The notes beneath the pieces are model-generated. The model worked only from the letters and a program-made list of their open reading frames with translations. It made no database searches and was not told the DNA's origin. The translations under genes were made by a program, and so were the position numbers. Below are positions 15,346-20,213 of a DNA stretch of 20,213 nucleotides, piece by piece; the stretch's first letter is position 1; the number at the start of each line of letters is the position of its first letter. The stretch is from DATJFH01 sp035495815 (lineage in GTDB: Bacteria > Acidobacteriota > Terriglobia > Bryobacterales > Bryobacteraceae): assembly GCA_035495815.1 (NCBI GenBank), contig DATJFH010000148.1, positions 1 through 20,213 of the forward strand, read 5' to 3'.

Positions 15346-16677
15346 ATGAAGCGTCGCAATTTTTTGACGGCGGCCGTCTCCTCTGCCGCAGCCCTGGCGG
15401 GCGACAGCCGGCCGGCCGCCGGCGAACATCCTGTCCCCGTTCGAAATCCGCGCGCCACTTCCGGCGATGCGTTGGAACCGGAGTGGAAAGAGCGGCTCAC
15501 GATAACGGTCGGTCCGGGGAAGGCCGATCTCGCCGGTTCGACCGAGAAGGTGGTCCAGGCCGCGGTCGATTCCATCGCCCGCTGGGGCGGAGGCACGGTC
15601 AGGATCCTGCCGGGCACGTACCGCTTTCGCAACGCTGTCTATCTCCAAAGCAACGTTCGTATTCTCGGCTCCGGATTGGATTCGGTGATCGTGAAAGAGC
15701 CGATGATTGCGGCCCGGCTTTCACAGGATTCGGACTGGTTCGACCAGGAGATCACATTCGCCAGCGCGAACGGACTGCAGGTAGGCGACGGCATTTGCCT
15801 GCGAGTGAAGAACATGTCCACGGGAGGCGTGGAAGTGGTGAAGCGCACTCTGGTGGCGCGCAATGGCAATCGCTTCAAACTCGACTCTGGACTGCGGAAG
15901 AACGTCTGGCTGATGGGAGAACCGAAAGTAGAAAGTTTGTTTCCGCTGTTCAGCGGTGAAAATATCTCCGGGGTGGCTTTCGAAAATATTGCGCTCGACG
16001 GCAACAAAGCCAACAACGCGAATCTGGACGGCAATTATGCGGGCTGCATCTGGATGCAGGATTGTAACAGGATCACAATCCGCCAGGTGACGGCGCGCAA
16101 TTACAACGGAGACGGCATCAGCTGGCAGATCTGTCACGACGTGCTGGCCGAAGATTGCCACAGCCACGATCACGCCGGGCTCGGTCTTCATCCCGGCTCA
16201 GGATCGCAGCGTTCGGTAATCCGGCGGAACCGCATGGTGGGAAACGATCAGGGCCTCTTCTTCTGCTGGGGCGTCCGCTGGGCGCTGGCGGAAAAGAATT
16301 ACATCGAAGGCAGCAGGCGATACGGTATCTCGATCGGGCATCACGATACGGACAATATCGTTCGTGAAAACGAAATACGGACAAGCTCGGAAGTGGGTAT
16401 CCTTTTCCGTAAAGAGCGCACGGCGGCGTTTCAAGGAAATCGAAACGTTATCGAGAAAAACCGGATTCTTGGAATCAGGAAAGAGAACGGCATCGGGATC
16501 GACGTACAGGGTCAGACCCAATCGATCAAGATCATCGGTAATGAAATCCGCGAAACGCAGGCGCCCTCGAAGCGCGTCGGCATTCGGATCGGACCCGACA
16601 CCGAAGAGATTACCGTGGCCGGCAATCGGATAGATGGCTTTTTCGAGCCCGTGCTGGACCTCCGCAAGAAAGGCTAG
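15346..16677 (+). CDS. Tat-exported right-handed parallel beta-helix protein
   Basis: A 443-residue protein with a model Tat signal (MKRRNFLTAAVSSAAALAG). From about residue 65 (TEKVVQAAVDSIARWGGGTV, then LPGTYRF) it has the pectate-lyase-3-like start of right-handed parallel beta-helix proteins. Many PbH1-like turns follow, such as ISGVAFENIALDG, ITIRQVTARNYNGDGISW, HDVLAEDCHSHDHAGLG, SVIRRNRMVGNDQGL, NVIEKNRILGI, IKIIGNEIRE and ITVAGNRIDG. Such folds bind or cleave polysaccharides such as polyuronates. Acidic and His residues in the middle turns (GDGISW, EDCHSHDHAG) could form an active site, but I cannot assign a lyase or hydrolase family. A CAGGAG site (15334-15339) 6 nt before the ATG fixes the start. 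A TGC-TAAACT extended -10-like sequence (15321-15329) lies just before it, too close for certainty. Confidence 0.82.
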   Translation: MKRRNFLTAAVSSAAALAGDSRPAAGEHPVPVRNPRATSGDALEPEWKERLTITVGPGKADLAGSTEKVVQAAVDSIARWGGGTVRILPGTYRFRNAVYLQSNVRILGSGLDSVIVKEPMIAARLSQDSDWFDQEITFASANGLQVGDGICLRVKNMSTGGVEVVKRTLVARNGNRFKLDSGLRKNVWLMGEPKVESLFPLFSGENISGVAFENIALDGNKANNANLDGNYAGCIWMQDCNRITIRQVTARNYNGDGISWQICHDVLAEDCHSHDHAGLGLHPGSGSQRSVIRRNRMVGNDQGLFFCWGVRWALAEKNYIEGSRRYGISIGHHDTDNIVRENEIRTSSEVGILFRKERTAAFQGNRNVIEKNRILGIRKENGIGIDVQGQTQSIKIIGNEIRETQAPSKRVGIRIGPDTEEITVAGNRIDGFFEPVLDLRKKG

Positions 16678-16750
16678 CGCTCGCGTTCAGCGCATCCAGA
16701 ACGACCGAAACCGGGTCCAGATCCGGGACGGATTTCCTGACAACACGCCA

Positions 16751-16782
16751 AAGATCAGTTGACAATAAGTCCGACTGATCTT
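16751..16782. promoter_or_regulatory. perfect 9-bp inverted repeat overlapping the receptor promoter (candidate operator)
   Basis: AAGATCAGT (16751-16759) and ACTGATCTT (16774-16782) are exact reverse complements separated by 14 bp, with a centre-to-centre distance of 23 bp, about two helical turns. The left arm touches the first base of the -35 hexamer and the right arm ends on the first base of the -10 hexamer, so a dimeric regulator bound here would cover the promoter. It lies before the predicted transcription start, so it is better read as a DNA operator than an RNA hairpin. Confidence 0.55.
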
Positions 16783-16787
16783 AAACT
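16759..16787 (+). promoter_or_regulatory. sigma70-type promoter of the TonB-dependent receptor gene
   Basis: A perfect TTGACA (16759-16764) is followed by exactly 17 bp and TAAACT (16782-16787, 4/6 to TATAAT). Predicted transcription start is near 16794, giving a leader of about a dozen bases that holds the AGAGGTGA ribosome site before GTG at 16807. This excludes the TTG at 16759 as a translation start. Confidence 0.6.
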
Positions 16788-16806
16788 CCGCTCAAGAGGT
16801 GACGTC

Positions 16807-19800
16807 GTGACGATAAGAATATCAGCCGCTTTTGTCTCGTTTGCAGCGATAGCTCTGACACTGCCCTGCGGTTATTCGCAGGTCACATCGCGAGTCTCCG
16901 GCACCATTCGGGACGCAACCGACGCGATCATGCAGGGGGTGACCGTCAAGCTCGAGGAGACCAGCAAGGGGACCACACAGACCACCGTGACCAACGAAGC
17001 GGGACGGTACGCTTTTCCTTCGGTGAAGGTCGGGACCTATCGAGTATCCGCGGAAGCGGCCGGATTCAAGAAAGCGACTACTGAAATCCTGGCGGTGAAC
17101 GTCAACCAGACCGTAGACATGGACTTCCGCATGGAAGTGGGACAGGTGGCCGATGCGGTTGAGGTATCCGCCGTCGCCGCCATGCTGCAGACGGGCGATT
17201 CTCAGGTGGGGAATCTCATCGAGACCCGAACGGTGGTCGATCTTCCCCTTGCCGCCCGCGACTTCATGCAGCTGAGCCTGATTTCGCCGGGCGTGTCGGA
17301 CAGCAGCGGAAACTCCCGACACCAGACGGAACGCGCCTCCTGGATCGGCTCGTTCAGCGTGCACGGACACGACCCGACCTATAACCAGTATCTGTTCGAC
17401 GGTGTCTCCGGAAAGGAAGCGTCGCACCAGACCAACATTTTCGCCCCGTCGGTCGATGCCATCGAGGAGATTAAAATCGAGACGGCCAATTACAGCGCCG
17501 AATTCGGAAGCGAAGCGGGCGGCCATATCAACGTCGTCACGCGGTCGGGAACCAATCAGATTCACGGCGTGCTGTATGAGTTCCTGCGGAACGACAAGAT
17601 GGATGCCCGCGACAGTTTTGCCGATCGTAAGTCCAAGCTTCGCCGCAACACTTTTGGAGGCACGATCGGCGGTCCGATTTTGAAAGACAAGACGTTCTAC
17701 TTTTTCTCCTGGGAGTCGATGCGCCTGCGGCAGGGTTTCACGCAGAACACAACGGTGCCGGACGCAAAGATGAAGGCGGGAGATTTTTCGGCTCTGCTCG
17801 GGACCGACTCTTCCCTTCGGACGCCGATCGTGCTCTACGACTGGACGTCCGGTCAGCCTTTTGCAGGGAACATCATCCCGGCCAGCCGGCAGAATCCGCT
17901 GCCCGTGAAGTTCATCAACGAATTCATTCCGCTGCCGAACCGCGCGGGCCGGGGTACGCTACTGCCGTTGGACAATTATCAATCGCTCGATCCGCAGCAG
18001 ACCGGCAACGATCAGTTCATCGGCCGGGTGGACCACACGTTTGGCGCGAAAGACAGGGTGTACGGCCGTTTCATCATCTCCGATGTCGCCACCATCGGGC
18101 CGCCCGTATGGCCGGCCTTCAGCTATCATCAGGACCTGCGCGGGCAGCAGCCGATGGCGCAATGGTCGCATACCTTCAGCCCGTCGGTCATCAATGATTT
18201 CCGGGCCGGCTACAGCCGCTTTTACGAGCGCGAGACGACGGAAAGCGCTTACAAGCGCAACGTTGCCGCCGAACTGGGGCTGAAGGGCGCCTGCAATCAG
18301 CCGGCATGCTATCACGCGCTCTACTTCGAAGTGCAGGATTTCAGCTCCCCCATGGGGAACCCGAGCGGAAGAACGCTCGGACAGGGAGTGTCGGGTCCAC
18401 GGGCGTGGAAAAGCGAACTTTTTCAGATCCACAACAGCCTCCTGATGGTCAGGGGCAATCACACGATGAGACTGGGCTTCACCGGAAATCGGTACCGCGA
18501 CACTTTTCCGGAAGCCATTCGCCCCGCCGGGGACCACATCTTCAACGGACAGTGGACGGCGGGCGCGGGGTCCCGCGGCTTCGCGCTCGCGGACGCTCTG
18601 ATGGGTTTACCGCAGCGGATTCTGGCCAGCATCGATATTTTCGATCCGAATTTCCGCCACAGCCACGTCATGCCCTGGATCCAGGACGACTGGAAAATAT
18701 CGCGCAAGCTCACCCTGAATCTCGGGCTGCGATATGAATGGATGGGCCGCATGCAGGCGAACCGGGATACGATCTCGAACTTCTATCAGACGGGTCCGAA
18801 CACGGCGGTCATCATCACGCCGCGCGACATCAGCAGTCCGATATCGCAGAAGCGTCCCGATTCCATTGGCCGCAGCCTGGTCCATAACGACAACAACAAT
18901 ATCGCGCCGCGGTTCGGGTTCGCCTACCAAGCGATGCCGAAGTGGGTGGCGAGAGGCGCTTATGGCATTTTCTATCAGCGCTACTCCGCGCAGGATGCGC
19001 TGGGCATGTCGATCAATCCTCCCTACATTCGCACGGGCGACGTCACGCTGGGCGTACGCCAGCAGGACATCGCGACCTATCCGATGGACGATCTGACCCC
19101 GGTGGTCAATTTTGTGGCGCCGGGGAGCAGACCGGCCGTTAACGCCATCGACATCAACGCCAAGGATGGCTACGTGCAGCAGTGGAACTTTCATATCGAG
19201 CATTCGCTGGCGGAAAGCCTCGTCCTGAAAATCGGCTATGTAGGCACCAAATCGACCGGCCTCGACGCCTTCCGCTACAACAATCAACCGCTGCCGGGGC
19301 CGGGCGATGTTCAATCGCGCCGGCCGTTTTCCAATATCAGCACGATCCGCTTGTCCAAGTCGGAAGGGTTCGCCACCTATCACGGGATGGAACTGGAGGC
19401 GCAGAAGCGCTTTTCGAAGGGGGTGTCCTTCACGACGGGCTACACATGGGCTCGCACAATCGACAACGGCGGCATTTACGAAACCAACCTGAATCCGTAC
19501 GACACCGTCCACAACAAGGCTCTGTCGGCTTTCCACCGGGAGCACCGGTATTTTCTCGCCGGCGTCCTGGAAATTCCGGTCGGACGCGGCCGGGCCTTTG
19601 GGTCGAATTTGAACCGCGCGCTGGATGCGGTTGTGGGCGGGTGGCAACTAAGCAGCTTCCTCGTGCTGGAAACGGGCAATCCGATCAGCGTCACGACCAG
19701 CGGCGACAACCTGAATACCGGCGGAAACTACCTGCAGGTGCCCGACCGGATTGCAGAGCCTAATTTGCCTAGCGGCGATCGCACGCGCTCGCGTTTTTTC

Positions 19801-20082
19801 AATACGGAGGCGTTCGTCAGGCCGGCGCTTTATCAGCTGGGGAACGCCGGCAGAAGAATCCTCGTCGGACCGGGAACGCGAAACCTGGATCTTTCTTTCG
19901 TCAAGCAATTTACGGTCACCGAAAGGATCAGCCTGCAATTGCGAGGCGAGCTTTTCAATGCGACGAATCACCCGAACTGGGGGAATCCGGGAACAACTCT
20001 GGGGACTGCCAGCTTCGGGATTATCACGTCGAACAGCAACCTCCCGCGGCAAGTGCAAATTGGATTGAAGCTCAGGTACTAG
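16807..20082 (+). CDS. Oar-like TonB-dependent outer-membrane receptor with carboxypeptidase-regulatory-like N-terminal domain
   Basis: A 1091-residue outer-membrane protein. It has a signal peptide (residues 1-25, hydrophobic core AAFVSFAAIALTLPCG), then a CarboxypepD_reg-like beta-sandwich (about 28-110: VSGTIRDATDAIMQGVTVKL, ending FKKATTEILAV). A plug domain (about 125-230: LQTGDSQVGNLIETRTVVDL, then IEEIKIETANYSAEFGSEAG and VVTRSGTNQIHG) and a long 22-strand-type barrel follow, ending QIGLKLRY with the C-terminal aromatic needed for BAM insertion. This is the Oar-like class that is highly expanded in Acidobacteria. It probably takes up a large substrate such as an oligosaccharide or another polymer fragment, but specificity is not readable. 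The start is GTG at 16807, with AGAGGTGA 5-6 nt upstream. The promoter and the palindrome over it suggest the gene is individually regulated and monocistronic. Confidence 0.92.
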   Translation: MTIRISAAFVSFAAIALTLPCGYSQVTSRVSGTIRDATDAIMQGVTVKLEETSKGTTQTTVTNEAGRYAFPSVKVGTYRVSAEAAGFKKATTEILAVNVNQTVDMDFRMEVGQVADAVEVSAVAAMLQTGDSQVGNLIETRTVVDLPLAARDFMQLSLISPGVSDSSGNSRHQTERASWIGSFSVHGHDPTYNQYLFDGVSGKEASHQTNIFAPSVDAIEEIKIETANYSAEFGSEAGGHINVVTRSGTNQIHGVLYEFLRNDKMDARDSFADRKSKLRRNTFGGTIGGPILKDKTFYFFSWESMRLRQGFTQNTTVPDAKMKAGDFSALLGTDSSLRTPIVLYDWTSGQPFAGNIIPASRQNPLPVKFINEFIPLPNRAGRGTLLPLDNYQSLDPQQTGNDQFIGRVDHTFGAKDRVYGRFIISDVATIGPPVWPAFSYHQDLRGQQPMAQWSHTFSPSVINDFRAGYSRFYERETTESAYKRNVAAELGLKGACNQPACYHALYFEVQDFSSPMGNPSGRTLGQGVSGPRAWKSELFQIHNSLLMVRGNHTMRLGFTGNRYRDTFPEAIRPAGDHIFNGQWTAGAGSRGFALADALMGLPQRILASIDIFDPNFRHSHVMPWIQDDWKISRKLTLNLGLRYEWMGRMQANRDTISNFYQTGPNTAVIITPRDISSPISQKRPDSIGRSLVHNDNNNIAPRFGFAYQAMPKWVARGAYGIFYQRYSAQDALGMSINPPYIRTGDVTLGVRQQDIATYPMDDLTPVVNFVAPGSRPAVNAIDINAKDGYVQQWNFHIEHSLAESLVLKIGYVGTKSTGLDAFRYNNQPLPGPGDVQSRRPFSNISTIRLSKSEGFATYHGMELEAQKRFSKGVSFTTGYTWARTIDNGGIYETNLNPYDTVHNKALSAFHREHRYFLAGVLEIPVGRGRAFGSNLNRALDAVVGGWQLSSFLVLETGNPISVTTSGDNLNTGGNYLQVPDRIAEPNLPSGDRTRSRFFNTEAFVRPALYQLGNAGRRILVGPGTRNLDLSFVKQFTVTERISLQLRGELFNATNHPNWGNPGTTLGTASFGIITSNSNLPRQVQIGLKLRY

Positions 20083-20136
20083 ATTCGGGGGTGACTGCGC
20101 CGGCAAAAGCCGCGGGAACGGCCCCGGCAGGGCAAG

Positions 20137-20213
20137 CTACCCCAGTGTGGTTCCGCCGTCCACGACGATGGTCTGCCCGGTGATGTAACTCGAAGCCCGC
20201 GAGGCGAGAAACA
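20137..20213 (-). CDS. short-chain dehydrogenase/reductase (SDR), C-terminal fragment
   Basis: The minus strand, read from the right edge, encodes FLASRASSYITGQTIVVDGG followed by TTLG and a TAG stop (20139-20137). This is the standard C-terminal end of classical SDR oxidoreductases (FLAS..SSYITGQ.I.VDGG). Only 24 residues are in the window, so the cofactor motif, catalytic Tyr-x-x-x-Lys and substrate are unknown. It is convergent with the receptor gene; the 54-bp gap between them holds only a short CGGC-AAAA-GCCG hairpin (20101-20112). Confidence 0.85.
   Translation of the reverse strand, partial: FLASRASSYITGQTIVVDGGTTLG

Noticed and set aside
16759..16806. TTG at 16759 as start of the receptor gene
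   Set aside because: It coincides with the -35 hexamer and would give a non-signal N-terminal extension. GTG at 16807 has a good ribosome site and leads straight into a signal peptide.

Overview
The window is GC-rich DNA, almost wholly coding, that most resembles an acidobacterium of the Solibacter/Bryobacter type. This rests on family content, not on a marker gene. It carries an orphan MacB/FtsX-type permease with duplicated halves and no ATPase partner (the 'acidobacterial duplicated orphan permease' architecture). It also has a large Oar-like TonB-dependent receptor with an N-terminal carboxypeptidase-regulatory-like domain, a conserved lipoprotein-sorting-like secreted protein, and a high density of Tat/Sec-exported hydrolases. 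No rRNA, tRNA, CRISPR array, insertion sequence or phage gene was seen.

Layout, left to right. (1) 1-1750: the tail of an SGNH-type hydrolase, overlapping (ATGA) an exported formylglycine sulfatase. (2) 1751-2846: an intergenic stretch with a strong inverted repeat, then a 64-residue zinc-ribbon-like protein overlapping a secreted lipoprotein-sorting-like protein. (3) 2901-3236, minus strand: a small helical protein of unknown function. (4) 3343-5914: a clear sigma70-type promoter, a 38-codon small ORF, then pcaH, pcaG and a PcaD-PcaC fusion (PcaL-like), a cytoplasmic protocatechuate branch of the beta-ketoadipate pathway. No pcaB cycloisomerase is in the window. (5) 5947-8526: the orphan permease. 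(6) 8659-13789: five predicted exported proteins on one strand: an intradiol ring-cleavage dioxygenase, a seven-repeat WD40 propeller, a Tat-type ACMSD-like amidohydrolase, a VOC (glyoxalase/extradiol-dioxygenase fold) protein and a hexahaem cytochrome c. (7) 13882-16677: an exported neutral-ceramidase-like protein and a Tat-exported parallel beta-helix protein. (8) 16751-20082: an Oar-like TonB-dependent receptor whose promoter is wrapped by a perfect 9-bp inverted repeat. (9) 20137-20213: the C-terminus of an SDR oxidoreductase on the opposite strand.

How the genes may work together (inference): the pca genes would finish degradation of protocatechuate-type aromatics in the cytoplasm. The exported set next to them has the parts of a cell-envelope aromatic-modifying module: ring cleavage, ACMSD-type hydrolysis or decarboxylation, a VOC metalloenzyme and a multihaem electron carrier. 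The sulfatase, SGNH hydrolase, beta-helix and ceramidase-like proteins and the receptor fit growth on complex extracellular polymers or lipids. The exported redox cluster at 8659-13789, the small ORF in front of pcaH and the palindrome over the receptor promoter are the observations most worth following up.
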